64,000 nucleotides of DNA from CAWFKS01 sp963816435 (GCA_963816435.1 CAWFKS010000001.1:1-64000); one strand, 5' to 3'; counted from the stretch's first letter, positions 43,379 to 52,789 are shown. Notes: generated from the sequence alone by a model not told the origin. Numbers and translations are program-made.

Positions 43379-45370
43379 CTAGAGGACGCTCAGCTTTTCC
43401 TCGGCCGCCTGCACGGCGGCCTCGGCGGTGATGCCGAAGTGACGGTAGAGCTCCTCGTAGGGGCCGCTGGCGCCGAAGCCGGTCATGCCGATGAACACGC
43501 CGTCGGTGCCGATCATGCGGTCCCAGCCCTGGCGTATGCCTGCCTCGATGGCGATGTTGACCTTGGCGCGGCCGAGAAGCGCCAGGCGGTATTCCGCGCT
43601 CTGCTGCTCGAACAGTTCCATGCAGGGCACCGACACGACACGGGTCGGGTGGCCGTTGGCCTCGAGCTGGCGGCGGGCCTCGAGCGCGATCCCCACTTCC
43701 GAGCCCGACGCGAAGATGGTGACGGCGCAGTCGTCGCTGGCCATCGCCACCTCATAGGCGCCGAGCGCGCACAAATTCTCGTCGTCGAACTCGGTGCGCA
43801 CCGGCGCCAGGTTCTGCCGCGTCAGCGCGATTGTCGAGGGCGCGCTGGTCGAATTGAGCGCGAGCTGCCAGCATTCGGCCGTTTCGGTGGCGTCGGCGGG
43901 TCTAAAGACGAGATGGTTGGGGATGGCGCGCAGCGCCGCCAGATGCTCAACCGGCTGGTGCGTCGGTCCGTCCTCGCCGAGACCGATCGAATCGTGGGTC
44001 ATCACGAAGATCACCCGTATCCCCATCAGCGAGGCGAGCCGCATGGCCGGCCGCGCGTAGTCGGAAAACACCAGGAAGGTGCCCGAATACGGGATCAGTC
44101 CCTTGTGCAGCGCGATGCCGTTCATGGCCGCGGCCATGCCGTGCTCGCGGATGCCGTAATGGATGTAGCGGCCGGAGAAATCGTCAGGCGTGATGTTCTT
44201 CGTCTGGCTGGTCTTGGTGTTGTTGGAGCCGGTAAGGTCGGCCGAGCCGCCGACGGTCTCGGGCAGGCAGTCGTTGATCACTTCGAGCGCCATTTCGGAG
44301 GCCTTGCGGGAGGCGACCGTCGGCTTGTCGCTGGCGAGCTTCTTCTTGTAGTCGAGGAGAACGTCGTTCAGGCCTTCGTGCAGTTCGCCGCGCATGCGGC
44401 GCTCGAACTCGGCCCGGGTCTCGCCCTCGGCTTCTGCCAGCCGCTTTTCCCACTCCTTGCGCTCGCGCGCCGAGCGCAGGCCGGCCAGCCGCCAGTCGTC
44501 GATGATGTCGGAGGGGATTTCGAAAGGCTTGGCATCCCAGCCGAGCGCCTTGCGGGTCTCGGCGATTTCGTCTGCCCCGAGCGGCGAGCCGTGCGCCTTC
44601 GAGGTGCCGGCCTTGTGCGGAGCGCCGAAGCCGATCGTCGTCTTGAAGGCGATCATCGTCGGCCGGTCGGACCGGCGGGCCTCCTGGAGCGCACCGGCGA
44701 TCGCTTCCGGATCGTGTCCGTCGGCGGCGATGGTGTGCCAGCCGGAGGCCTCGAAACGCTTCATCTGGTCGGTGGAATCGGCCAGCGACACCGGACCGTC
44801 GATGGAGATCGAGTTGTTGTCCCACATGACGATCAGCTTGTTGAGCTTCAGGTGGCCGGCGAGCGAGATCGCCTCCTGGCTGATGCCTTCCATCAGGCAG
44901 CCGTCGCCGGCCAGCACGTAGGTGTGGTGGTCGACGAGGTCGTCGCCGAACTGGGCGTTCAGCATGCGTTCGGCGATCGCCATGCCGACGCCGTTCGCCA
45001 GTCCCTGGCCGAGCGGGCCGGTCGTCGTCTCGATGCCGGCGGCATGCCCGTATTCGGGATGGCCGGCGGTGCGCGAGCCGAGCTGGCGGAAGTTCCTGAT
45101 CTCCTCGATCGTGATGTCCTCGTAGCCCGACAAATAGAGCAGCGAGTAGAGCAGCATCGAGCCGTGGCCGGCCGACAGCACGAAGCGGTCGCGGTCGGGC
45201 CAGCCGGGATGCTTGGGATCGTGCTTCATGAAGCGGGTGTAGAGCACCGTGGCGATGTCGGCGCAGCCCATGGGCAGGCCGGGATGGCCCGAATTGGCCT
45301 TCTCGACGGCGTCCATGGCGAGGAAACGGATCGCGTTCGCCATCCGGTCGTGTTTCTGGCGTGAGGTCAT
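43379..45370 (-). CDS. tkt: transketolase
   Basis: The 663-residue thiamine-diphosphate enzyme exchanges two-carbon units in the pentose phosphate pathway. Family motifs are GHPGLPMGCADI, the ThDP-binding LAGDGCLMEGISQEA, the pyrimidine-domain GIREHGMAAAMNGIALH and EDGPTHQPVEHLAALRAIPN. The length is standard. It is first in the minus-strand sugar-phosphate group and is divergent from the DUF4164-zapA pair. Confidence 0.97.
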   Translation of the reverse strand: MTSRQKHDRMANAIRFLAMDAVEKANSGHPGLPMGCADIATVLYTRFMKHDPKHPGWPDRDRFVLSAGHGSMLLYSLLYLSGYEDITIEEIRNFRQLGSRTAGHPEYGHAAGIETTTGPLGQGLANGVGMAIAERMLNAQFGDDLVDHHTYVLAGDGCLMEGISQEAISLAGHLKLNKLIVMWDNNSISIDGPVSLADSTDQMKRFEASGWHTIAADGHDPEAIAGALQEARRSDRPTMIAFKTTIGFGAPHKAGTSKAHGSPLGADEIAETRKALGWDAKPFEIPSDIIDDWRLAGLRSARERKEWEKRLAEAEGETRAEFERRMRGELHEGLNDVLLDYKKKLASDKPTVASRKASEMALEVINDCLPETVGGSADLTGSNNTKTSQTKNITPDDFSGRYIHYGIREHGMAAAMNGIALHKGLIPYSGTFLVFSDYARPAMRLASLMGIRVIFVMTHDSIGLGEDGPTHQPVEHLAALRAIPNHLVFRPADATETAECWQLALNSTSAPSTIALTRQNLAPVRTEFDDENLCALGAYEVAMASDDCAVTIFASGSEVGIALEARRQLEANGHPTRVVSVPCMELFEQQSAEYRLALLGRAKVNIAIEAGIRQGWDRMIGTDGVFIGMTGFGASGPYEELYRHFGITAEAAVQAAEEKLSVL

Positions 45371-45644
45371 GAGTGCTCGCTGTCGCCTGGAAGGCGGGTA
45401 AATCCGTGCGGGCGGGAGGTGTTCTGGGCGCCCCCCGAAAGGCTGGCTTCACATATCAGGTGCGCCGTCCGAGTCAACAAATCGCGGGGTGCGGCGGACG
45501 GCACCAGAGGCGCCCGGCTGCCGTAATAGAAGGGGATAGCGGGACAGTTTTGTTGACTGCCGCTTCACCCGCCGCGTAATTTTTCGTGGATAAGGTGTTA
45601 GGATGCCGCGCGATTCGGGTTCGTGGGCCCGGGGCGGGAAGGTA

Positions 45645-45917
45645 ATGGCCGGAGAATCGACGCTCAGGGAAATCATCGGCCGGCTCGACAAGGCCGTCGA
45701 CATGCTCGAGGACGCGGTCTCGGCCCGGATCGAGCAGGAGCAGGATTATTCGGAAGCCGAAGCCGAGGTGCAGCGCATGAACACCGACAGGGCACGGCTC
45801 GCGCAGGAGCTCGACAATTCCGAGGCGCGTGCCGAACGGCTGGAAGACGCCAACAAGGAAGTCTCGCGCAGGCTGGTGACGGCGATGGAGACGATCCGCG
45901 CCGTGCTCGACAGGTAG
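45645..45917 (+). CDS. DUF4164-like coiled-coil protein
   Basis: The 90-residue protein is almost wholly helical and charged, with heptad-like spacing (LDKAVDMLEDAVSARIEQEQ, LAQELDNSEARAERLEDANKEVSRRL). It resembles the small DUF4164 proteins encoded just upstream of zapA in rhizobia. Adjacency, with a 12-bp gap, suggests a role near the division ring, but no function is established. ATG at 45645 follows GGGAAGG; an upstream ATG at 45603 is weaker. Confidence 0.8.
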   Translation: MAGESTLREIIGRLDKAVDMLEDAVSARIEQEQDYSEAEAEVQRMNTDRARLAQELDNSEARAERLEDANKEVSRRLVTAMETIRAVLDR

Positions 45918-45929
45918 GACCTCGCGGCC

Positions 45930-46295
45930 ATGGCCCAGGTAACGGTGACGATTGACGGCAAGACCTACCGCATGGCCTGCGACGAGGGCCAGGAGGAGCA
46001 TCTCGCCGAGCTTGCCGGCCGCTTCGACCGCTATGTCGGTCACCTCAAGGATTCCTTCGGTGAAATCGGCGACCAGCGCATCACGGTGATGGCCGGCATC
46101 ATGGTGATGGACGAGTTGTCGGAGCTGCAGAAGCGCATCAAGGGCATGGAGAGCGAGGTCGCAACCTTGCGCAAGACGCGCGACGAGGCGCTCGCCAAGG
46201 CCGACAAGAACGACGACGCGCTGGCCGGCGCACTCGGCGATCTGGCAGGTCGCATCGAGAAGGTCGCGCAGAAGCTCGCCGTCAAGGGAAGCTGA
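45930..46295 (+). CDS. zapA: cell division protein ZapA
   Basis: The 121-residue protein starts MAQVTVTIDGKTYRMACDEGQEEHLAELA, the ZapA globular head, and continues in a coiled coil. It bundles FtsZ filaments at midcell. It is preceded by the DUF4164-like gene and is convergent with an ABC-F gene 34 bp away; a 6S RNA gene, common after zapA in other alphaproteobacteria, has no room here. Confidence 0.93.
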   Translation: MAQVTVTIDGKTYRMACDEGQEEHLAELAGRFDRYVGHLKDSFGEIGDQRITVMAGIMVMDELSELQKRIKGMESEVATLRKTRDEALAKADKNDDALAGALGDLAGRIEKVAQKLAVKGS

Positions 46296-46329
46296 GCGGG
46301 TCGACCGCCAAAAGCCGCGAGGCGGCGGC

Positions 46330-48141
46330 CTACCCCTCGATCTCCTCGCGCAGCATCTCCAGTTCCAGCCACTCCTCTTCCATCGCCGACAGTCTGTCGC
46401 GCTCGGCGTCGAGTTCGGCGGCAATCTTCGAGAAGGCGCCGGGGTCGCGGGAATAGAGGTCGGGGTCGGCCATTCGCGCTTCCAGCTTTCCGATCGTCGC
46501 CTGCGCCTCCTCCATCCTCTTCGGCATCGTCTCCAGCGCGAATTTCTGCTTGTAGGAAAGCTTGTTGGCGGGCGCCTTCGGTTTCGGCGCGGCCTGCTTC
46601 GGCTGCGTGGGGGCGGTTTCCCTGTCGCGTCTGCCGCGTTTTTCGAAACGTGCGGAGCCGCGCTGCGCCAACATGTCGGTGTAGCCGCCGGCATATTCGA
46701 TCCAGGTGCCGTCGCCCTCCGGCGCCAGCAGGCTGGAGACGGTGCGGTCGAGAAAATCGCGGTCGTGGCTGACCAGGATCACAGTGCCGGGAAAGCCGTC
46801 GACCGTCTCCTGCAACAAGTCCAGCGTCTCCATGTCGAGATCGTTGGTCGGCTCGTCGAGAACCAGAAGGTTGGCGGGCCGCGCCAGGATGCGCGCCAGC
46901 ACCAGCCGCGCCCGCTCGCCGCCGGACAATTCGCGCACCGGGGTGCGCGCCTGCTCGGGCCGGAACAGGAAATCCTTCATGTAGGAGACGACGTGCTTCG
47001 GCTTGCCGTCGACCATGATCTGGTCGCCGGCGCCGGCGGTGAGATAGTGCGCGAGGCTCTCGTCCGGGTCGAGGCTTGCGCGGCGCTGGTCGAGGGTGGC
47101 GATCTCCAGATTGGCGCCGAGCCGCACCGACCCCGCGTCGGGCGAAAGCTCGCCGATCAGCATCTTCAGGAGCGTCGTCTTGCCGGCGCCGTTGGGGCCG
47201 ACGAGGCCCAGCCTGTCGCCGCGCTGCACGCGGATCGAGAAATCCCTGACGATCGGCTGGCCGCCGTAGCTCTTGGAAATCCCCTTCGCCTCGATGACCA
47301 GCTTGCCGGATTCGGCGGCATCGGAGGCCTGCAGTTGTGCCGTGCCCTCTGGCCCGCGATGCGTGCGGTGGCGCTCCCGCAGCGCCTGCAGGTCGCCCAG
47401 CCGGCGCATGTTGCGCTTGCGCCTGGCGGTCACGCCGTAGCGCAGCCAGTGCTCCTCGCGCACGATCTGGCGGGCGAGCTTGTGCTGGTCGCGTTCTTCC
47501 TCCTCCAGCACCTGGTCGCGCCATTCCTCGAAATGGGCGAAGCCCTTCTCGAGGCGGCGCGTCACGCCCCGGTCGAGCCACACCGTCGCCTGCGAGACCC
47601 GCTCTAGGAAGCGGCGGTCGTGCGAGATCACCACGATCGCCGAGGAGGAACGCAGGAGCTCGTCCTCCAGCCATTCGATGGCGGCGAGGTCGAGATGGTT
47701 GGTCGGCTCGTCGAGCAGCAATATGTCGGGCTTCGGCGCGAGCGCCCGGGCGAGCGCGGCGCGTCGCGCCTCGCCGCCGGAGAGGTTGCCCGGCGCTTCG
47801 TCGCCGGTCAGACCCAGATGCTCGAGCAGATAGGTCGCGCGGTGCGGATCGTCTGCCGGTCCGAGGCCGGCCGAGACATAGTCGGCGACGGTGTCGAAGC
47901 CTTCCATGTCGGGGATCTGCGCCAGGTAGCGCAACGTGGCGGTCGGCTGGCGGAATACCTCGCCATCGGTCGGCTCGACCTGGCCAGCGGCGATCTTGAG
48001 CAGCGTCGACTTGCCCGAGCCGTTGCGCCCGACCAGCGCGATGCGTTCGCCGGCCGAGACCGCCAGTTCGGCGCCGTCGAGCAGCGGCGTGCCGCCGAAG
48101 GTGAGCCGGATGCGGTCGAGCTGCAGGAGGGGCGGGGCCAT
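46330..48141 (-). CDS. ABC-F family ATP-binding protein (Uup-like)
   Basis: The 603-residue soluble protein has two ABC domains. Walker A motifs are GRNGSGKST near residue 35 and GPNGAGKTT near residue 330. Signatures are NLSGGEARR and ELSGGERAR, and Walker B motifs are ILLLDEPTNHLD and LLVLDEPTNDLD. A C-terminal coiled-coil domain (about 520-600, KLSYKQKFALETMPKRMEEAQ) resembles Uup. ABC-F proteins act on ribosomes or DNA. ATG at 48141 starts one base after the thiamine pyrophosphokinase stop, so the two genes are coupled. Confidence 0.92.
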   Translation of the reverse strand: MAPPLLQLDRIRLTFGGTPLLDGAELAVSAGERIALVGRNGSGKSTLLKIAAGQVEPTDGEVFRQPTATLRYLAQIPDMEGFDTVADYVSAGLGPADDPHRATYLLEHLGLTGDEAPGNLSGGEARRAALARALAPKPDILLLDEPTNHLDLAAIEWLEDELLRSSSAIVVISHDRRFLERVSQATVWLDRGVTRRLEKGFAHFEEWRDQVLEEEERDQHKLARQIVREEHWLRYGVTARRKRNMRRLGDLQALRERHRTHRGPEGTAQLQASDAAESGKLVIEAKGISKSYGGQPIVRDFSIRVQRGDRLGLVGPNGAGKTTLLKMLIGELSPDAGSVRLGANLEIATLDQRRASLDPDESLAHYLTAGAGDQIMVDGKPKHVVSYMKDFLFRPEQARTPVRELSGGERARLVLARILARPANLLVLDEPTNDLDMETLDLLQETVDGFPGTVILVSHDRDFLDRTVSSLLAPEGDGTWIEYAGGYTDMLAQRGSARFEKRGRRDRETAPTQPKQAAPKPKAPANKLSYKQKFALETMPKRMEEAQATIGKLEARMADPDLYSRDPGAFSKIAAELDAERDRLSAMEEEWLELEMLREEIEG

Positions 48142-48142
48142 G

Positions 48143-48805
48143 CTATTCGGTTCCGGACGTGGCGAGTGGATGGGCGACAAGCAGGGCGCGGCCTTCGCTC
48201 AGCGTCACCAGCGGTCCGCCCTGCGTGTCCGACGTCTCGACCTCGTTGGAAAGGGTCAGCGAGGAACCGAAAGGCACCTCGCGGTCGCGCAGCGGCCACT
48301 TGGCGCGTTCCAGCGTCAGCGCGGGCAATTCGGAAAAGGCCAGGATCGAAAACAGCGTTCCGTTGGGGTAGGCGAACTCGGTGGTGCCGGGCAGCACCGG
48401 CGCTCCCTCCTGGTCGCCGCTGGTGAGTTCCACCGGCACGCCGGTCTCGGCGAGCCTGATCGCGGCGGTCATGTGCAGGAAGGCGTGGTCGGCGCGCGTG
48501 CCGCCGAATGCGCCGACCAGCACCAGCGAGGTGGCGCCGCGCTCCAGCGCGATGTCGATGGCGAGTTCGCCGTCGGTGGAATCCTTCTCGGCCGGGAAGC
48601 GGGCCGTCGGTACCGACGAATTTTCGGACAGCATCTCGGCCTCGACGGAATCGAAATCGCCCGCCCACAGCTCGGGCGACAGGCCGAGCGCGGCGGCGTG
48701 GCGGATGCCGGAATCGGCGGCGATGACTCTCGTGCCGGCGACCTGCCGCTCGACGGCGGCTGTCACGACGAGGTCTCCGCCAAGCAGGATGGTGAAACGG
48801 CTCAT
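48143..48805 (-). CDS. thiN: thiamine diphosphokinase
   Basis: The 220-residue enzyme converts thiamine and ATP to thiamine diphosphate. Motifs are VIAADSGIRHAAALGLSPELWAGDFDS, AEKDSTDGELAI and LVGAFGGTRADHAFLH, which form the active site of the family. It is divergent from the TPP-riboswitch and thiBPQ import genes, so import and phosphorylation of thiamine are encoded together. Confidence 0.93.
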   Translation of the reverse strand: MSRFTILLGGDLVVTAAVERQVAGTRVIAADSGIRHAAALGLSPELWAGDFDSVEAEMLSENSSVPTARFPAEKDSTDGELAIDIALERGATSLVLVGAFGGTRADHAFLHMTAAIRLAETGVPVELTSGDQEGAPVLPGTTEFAYPNGTLFSILAFSELPALTLERAKWPLRDREVPFGSSLTLSNEVETSDTQGGPLVTLSEGRALLVAHPLATSGTE

Positions 48806-48926
48806 GGGCGAGGGCTTTTACACGGGGCGCGGGGGCGGCGAAAGCCGCGCCGTGTTTTGCTTTCAAGGCAGGGCTGCGCCAGCGCCCCTTGCCACGCGTG
48901 TTTCCACGCCCTATTCCTTGCGGTGC

Positions 48927-49027
48927 TCTAACGGGGTGCCGGGCGGTCACGACGACCGCACCGGCTGAGAGGCTGGAACGCCAACCCGCTGAACCTGATC
49001 CGGTTTGCACCGGCGGAGGGATTAGAC
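48927..49027 (+). ncRNA. TPP riboswitch (THI element) upstream of thiBPQ
   Basis: The conserved THI-box features are all present in order: GGGGTGCC at 48933-48940, GGCTGAGAGG at 48963-48972, ACCCGCTGAACCTGATCCGG around 48983-49002 and CCGGCGGAGGGA at 49010-49021. The closing P1 helix is TCTAA (48928-48932) with TTAGA (49022-49026). It binds thiamine diphosphate and should repress the thiamine transporter genes when the cofactor is abundant. The thiB ribosome-binding site GGAGG lies about 45 bases downstream, allowing translational or transcriptional control; no clear T-run terminator was seen. Confidence 0.95.
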
Positions 49028-49076
49028 GCTTCATTCCAAGGCGCCATCCCTTTCACACGAGACAGAGGAGGCGCCG

Positions 49077-50099
49077 ATGCGCGCGACACCGCATTTTCCG
49101 ACACTCACCGTTTCCCTTGCCGCGCTTGCGGCATGGGCCGCGCCCGCGGCTGCGCAGGACCAGCCGAAGACGCTCACCGTCTACACCTACGAGAGCTTCA
49201 CCGCCGACTGGGGACCCGGTCCGGTCGTGGAGAAGAATTTCGAGGCCGAGTGCGGCTGCGACATCAAGTTCGTTTCGGTCGCCGATGGCGTCGCGCTGCT
49301 CAACCGGCTGAAGCTGGAAGGCGAGGACACCGATGCCGACGTGGTGCTCGGGCTCGACACCAACCTCACCTGGGAGGCGCGCCAGACCGGTCTGTTTGCG
49401 CCGGCCGAGGTGCCGCTCGACAATGTCGAGGTGCCGGGCGGCTGGGACGACGATCTGTTCGTGCCGTTCGACTACGGCTATTTCGCCGTGGTCTACGACA
49501 CGCAGTCGATCGACAATCCGCCCAAGAGCATGAAGGAACTGGTCGAGGGTGATCCCGACCAGAAGATCGTCATCGAGGATCCGCGCACCTCGACGCCGGG
49601 GCTCGGGCTGCTTCTGTGGATCAAGGCGATCTACGGCGACAAGGCGGTCGACGCGTGGTCGGACCTGAAGGACCGCGTGCTGACGGTGACGCCCGGCTGG
49701 AGCGAGGCCTACGGCCTGTTCACTTCCGGCGAGGCGCCGATGGTGCTGTCCTACACGACCTCGCCCGCCTACCACCTGATCGCCGAACGCACCGAGCGCT
49801 ACCAGGCCGCCGAGTTCTCGGAGGGCCACTATCTCCAGGTCGAGGTCGCCGGGCTGACCAACAAGGGCGCAAAAAACCCGCTGGCGCGGCAGTTCCTGTC
49901 GTTCATGACGGGCCCCGGCTTCCAGGACGCCATCCCCGAAACCAACTGGATGTTCCCGGCCGGCAAGACGACCGAGCCGCTCAACCCGGTCTTCCAGGAC
50001 ATGATCCGGCCCGAGGAGCCGCTGATGATCGACCCGAAGACAGTGGCGGAAAACCGCAAGGCCTGGATCGACGAATGGCTCTCGGTGATGAGCAAGTAG
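49077..50099 (+). CDS. thiB: thiamine ABC transporter substrate-binding protein
   Basis: The 340-residue periplasmic protein has a signal peptide (residues 1-24, ending AAAQ) and a ThiB fold with TLTVYTYESFTADWGPGP, DADVVLGLDTNLTWEA, FVPFDYGYFAVVYD and SYTTSPAYHLI. It binds thiamine, thiamine phosphate or thiamine diphosphate. GGAGG lies 8 bases upstream. The TPP riboswitch in the leader supports the assignment strongly. Confidence 0.96.
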   Translation: MRATPHFPTLTVSLAALAAWAAPAAAQDQPKTLTVYTYESFTADWGPGPVVEKNFEAECGCDIKFVSVADGVALLNRLKLEGEDTDADVVLGLDTNLTWEARQTGLFAPAEVPLDNVEVPGGWDDDLFVPFDYGYFAVVYDTQSIDNPPKSMKELVEGDPDQKIVIEDPRTSTPGLGLLLWIKAIYGDKAVDAWSDLKDRVLTVTPGWSEAYGLFTSGEAPMVLSYTTSPAYHLIAERTERYQAAEFSEGHYLQVEVAGLTNKGAKNPLARQFLSFMTGPGFQDAIPETNWMFPAGKTTEPLNPVFQDMIRPEEPLMIDPKTVAENRKAWIDEWLSVMSK

Positions 50100-50106
50100 G
50101 TTCTTC

Positions 50107-50235
50107 CCTCCCCCTCGAGGGGAGGGTGGACGATCGCCGGAGGCGATTGGACGGGTGGGGTCCAGGCGGCCGAGTGCGGCATTCGATCACCCCACCCGCC
50201 TCGCTGCGCTCGGCTCCCTCCCCTCGAGGGGGAGG
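50107..50235. repeat. long palindromic element in the thiB-thiP spacer, containing the thiP ribosome-binding site
   Basis: Twenty-base arms at 50107-50126 and 50216-50235 are exact reverse complements (CCTCCCCCTCGAGGGGAGGG on each strand). An inner 9-base pair matches CGGGTGGGG at 50152-50160 with CCCCACCCG at 50190-50198. Each outer arm also contains the palindrome CCCCTCGAGGGG. The last bases of the right arm, GGAGG at 50231-50235, are the thiP Shine-Dalgarno sequence. It looks like an inserted intergenic repeat. Confidence 0.85.
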
Positions 50236-50238
50236 CGA

Positions 50239-51852
50239 ATGACCGGCATCACCGATCGCCGCGTCGCGGCTGGCATTGCCGCGCTGGCCGCCATCGCCGT
50301 ATTGATCGGAGGGGCGTTCGCCGGGCTCGTGGTGCAGGCGGCGAGCGACTGGTCCGGCGCGCTTTCCGCCTTCGATCCCTATCTGTTGCGCATCGCCCGG
50401 TTCACGCTCTTGCAGGCGGTGCTGTCGACGGCGCTTTCCGTGCTGCCGGCGATCCTCGTGGCGCGGGCGCTGTCGCGGCATTCCGCATTCTTCGGGCGCG
50501 GCTTCATCCTGCGGCTGTTCGCGGTGCCGCTGGCGCTGCCGGCGATCGTGGCGGCGCTCGGCGTATTGGCGCTCTACGGACGCGCCGGCTATTTCGCGCC
50601 GGTGATGTCGGCGATCCGTGGAGGCGACTGGCCGGGCATCTACGGGCTCGCCGGCATTCTGGTCGCGCACGCCTTCTTCAACCTGCCGCTCGCCACGCGG
50701 CTGTTCCTGGAATCGCTCGACACAGTGCCGACGGACCACTGGCGGCTGTCGGCGCAGCTCGGCATGGGGGCGAGGGCCTCGTTCCGGCTGATCGAATGGC
50801 CGGCGATGCGCGCGGCATTGCCCGGCATCGCCGGGCTCGTCTTCATGCTGTGCGCGACGTCGTTCACCGTGGTGCTGACGCTTGGCGGCGGACCTGCGGC
50901 GACGACGCTGGAGGTCGCCATCTACCAGGCGCTGCGCTTCGATTTCGACCCCGCACGCGCCGTTACGCTGACGATCGTGCAGATCGCGCTCACGGGATTG
51001 ATCGTCGCGGTGCTCGCTCGCCTGGGCACCGGCATGACGGGCGAGGCGAACATTGCCGTTTCGGCGCGCCGGCCGGTGTGGACCGGGACCGCGGAGCGCG
51101 TCTTCAACATTGTCGTCATCGCGCTCGCGGTTGCCTTCGTGCTCGGGCCGATGGTCGCGACCGTGCTCGCCGGGCTGGCCGCCGATCTGACGCGCCTCGC
51201 CGGCGAGGCTTCCGTGCAGCAAGCGACCGCGACGAGCCTCGTGCTGGCGGCTCTCGCCGCGCTTGTCTGCGTGGCGCTGTCGCTGTCGCTTGTCATGGCG
51301 CGCCGCGCGATGGAGATCTCGCGAGGCCCGGCGCGGCCGCCCTCGTTCCTCGAGCGTCTTTCCGACACCGGGGCGGTTTTCGTCCTTGTGGTGCCGCCTG
51401 TGGTCATCGGCGCCGGCTGGTTCGTGCTTCTGCGCCATTCAGGCGGGGTTTTCGCGGCGGCGCCCTTCATGGTGGTGGCCGTGAATGCCGCGATGGCCAT
51501 GCCGTTCGCCATGCGCGCCATCCGCCCGGCCTATGATTCGGCCAGCGTTCGCCACGAGCGTCTGTGCGCGCAGCTCGGCATGTCCGGATGGGCGCGGCTT
51601 CGCCTCGTCGACTGGCCGGTGCTGCGCCGTCCGCTCGCCACGGGCTATGCGTTCGCCATGGCGCTGTCGCTGGGCGACCTCGGCGTGATCGCGCTGTTCG
51701 GCAGCAACAGCGTGCAGACGCTGCCGTACCTGCTGCTTGCCCGCATGAGCAGCTACCGTACCGCCGACGCCGCCGGGCTGGCGCTTTTCCTGGGCCTTCT
51801 GTGCCTTGTTCTGATGTTCGTGGCCGACCGGCTCGGCAGGGAGGCGAAATGA
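50239..51852 (+). CDS. thiP: thiamine ABC transporter permease
   Basis: The 537-residue protein is a fused double permease with about twelve membrane segments and two EAA-type loops: LSAQLGMGARASFRLIEWPAMRAALPG in the first half and LCAQLGMSGWARLRLVDWPVLRRPLAT in the second. This duplicated layout is typical of ThiP. ATG at 50239 follows GGAGG, which lies within the palindrome. Its stop overlaps the thiQ start by ATGA. Confidence 0.95.
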   Translation: MTGITDRRVAAGIAALAAIAVLIGGAFAGLVVQAASDWSGALSAFDPYLLRIARFTLLQAVLSTALSVLPAILVARALSRHSAFFGRGFILRLFAVPLALPAIVAALGVLALYGRAGYFAPVMSAIRGGDWPGIYGLAGILVAHAFFNLPLATRLFLESLDTVPTDHWRLSAQLGMGARASFRLIEWPAMRAALPGIAGLVFMLCATSFTVVLTLGGGPAATTLEVAIYQALRFDFDPARAVTLTIVQIALTGLIVAVLARLGTGMTGEANIAVSARRPVWTGTAERVFNIVVIALAVAFVLGPMVATVLAGLAADLTRLAGEASVQQATATSLVLAALAALVCVALSLSLVMARRAMEISRGPARPPSFLERLSDTGAVFVLVVPPVVIGAGWFVLLRHSGGVFAAAPFMVVAVNAAMAMPFAMRAIRPAYDSASVRHERLCAQLGMSGWARLRLVDWPVLRRPLATGYAFAMALSLGDLGVIALFGSNSVQTLPYLLLARMSSYRTADAAGLALFLGLLCLVLMFVADRLGREAK

Positions 51853-52577
51853 ACGCGCGCAACGGCGCCGAGATACGCTGCGAGACCGTGACGTTCTCCT
51901 ATGGCGAAGCAGCCATGCGCTTCGACTTCGCCGTCGCAGCCGGCGAGATTGCGGCTGTGATGGGACCGAGCGGGGCGGGCAAGTCGACGTTGCTCAACCT
52001 GATCGCCGGATTCGACGTTCCGTCGTCGGGGCGGGTGCTGATCGGCGGCAGCGACGTTGCCGGCCTGCCGCCGGCGTCGCGGCCGATCTCCATGGTGTTT
52101 CAGGAAAACAACCTGTTCGGCCATCTCGACGTCGCCGCCAATGTCGGGCTCGGTCGCTCGCCTTCGTTGAAACTGTCGGCGGACGACCGCGAGGCGGTCT
52201 CTGCCGCGCTGACCCGGGTCGGGCTGGCGGGAATGGAAAAGCGGCTGCCGCGCGAACTCTCGGGCGGCGAGCGGCAGCGCGTGGCACTGGCACGCGTGCT
52301 GGTGCGCGACCGGCCGGTACTGCTCCTCGACGAGCCGTTCGCCTCGCTGGGCCCGGCGCTCCGGCAGGACATGCTGTCGCTGCTTTGCGACCTTCACGCC
52401 GAGCGTGGCATGACCGTGCTGATGGCAACCCACAATCCCGAGGATGCCGAAGCGGTCGCCCATCGCATGGTATTTCTCGAGAACGGCTCGGTCGCCGCAA
52501 CCGGCGACATCGGCGGCTTCTTCGGGGCCGACGCACCGGGGGCGTTCCGCCGTTATCTCGGCACGCGCGGCACCTGA
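51849..52577 (+). CDS. thiQ: thiamine ABC transporter ATP-binding protein
   Basis: The 242-residue ATPase has Walker A GPSGAGKST near residue 38, the ABC signature ELSGGERQRVALARVL and Walker B VLLLDEPFASLGP, in which the usual Asp after Leu is Gly, as is common in ThiQ. It energises thiamine import with ThiB and ThiP. ATG at 51849 overlaps the thiP stop (ATGA). Confidence 0.95.
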   Translation: MNARNGAEIRCETVTFSYGEAAMRFDFAVAAGEIAAVMGPSGAGKSTLLNLIAGFDVPSSGRVLIGGSDVAGLPPASRPISMVFQENNLFGHLDVAANVGLGRSPSLKLSADDREAVSAALTRVGLAGMEKRLPRELSGGERQRVALARVLVRDRPVLLLDEPFASLGPALRQDMLSLLCDLHAERGMTVLMATHNPEDAEAVAHRMVFLENGSVAATGDIGGFFGADAPGAFRRYLGTRGT

Positions 52578-52789
52578 TCGGCGCCGGCATCGCCCGCATG
52601 CCGACACAATTTTCGCACATGGAACGGCGAACCGGTTGTGGCGACCTTGTCTGCCGCTGCGTGGACGCATAGGTAACGTGCCGCCGATGACGCAGCGGCA
52701 CGGCCGGTGCCGCAACGACGTGAAAGGATTGTCTCCTGCCCAAGCTTGCGCTCGACAGCAACGCCGAGGCTGCGCGACCGCGCCTCGGC

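Noticed and set aside
46296..46329. 6S RNA gene downstream of zapA
   Set aside because: The convergent ABC-F gene leaves only 34 bp, too short for 6S RNA.
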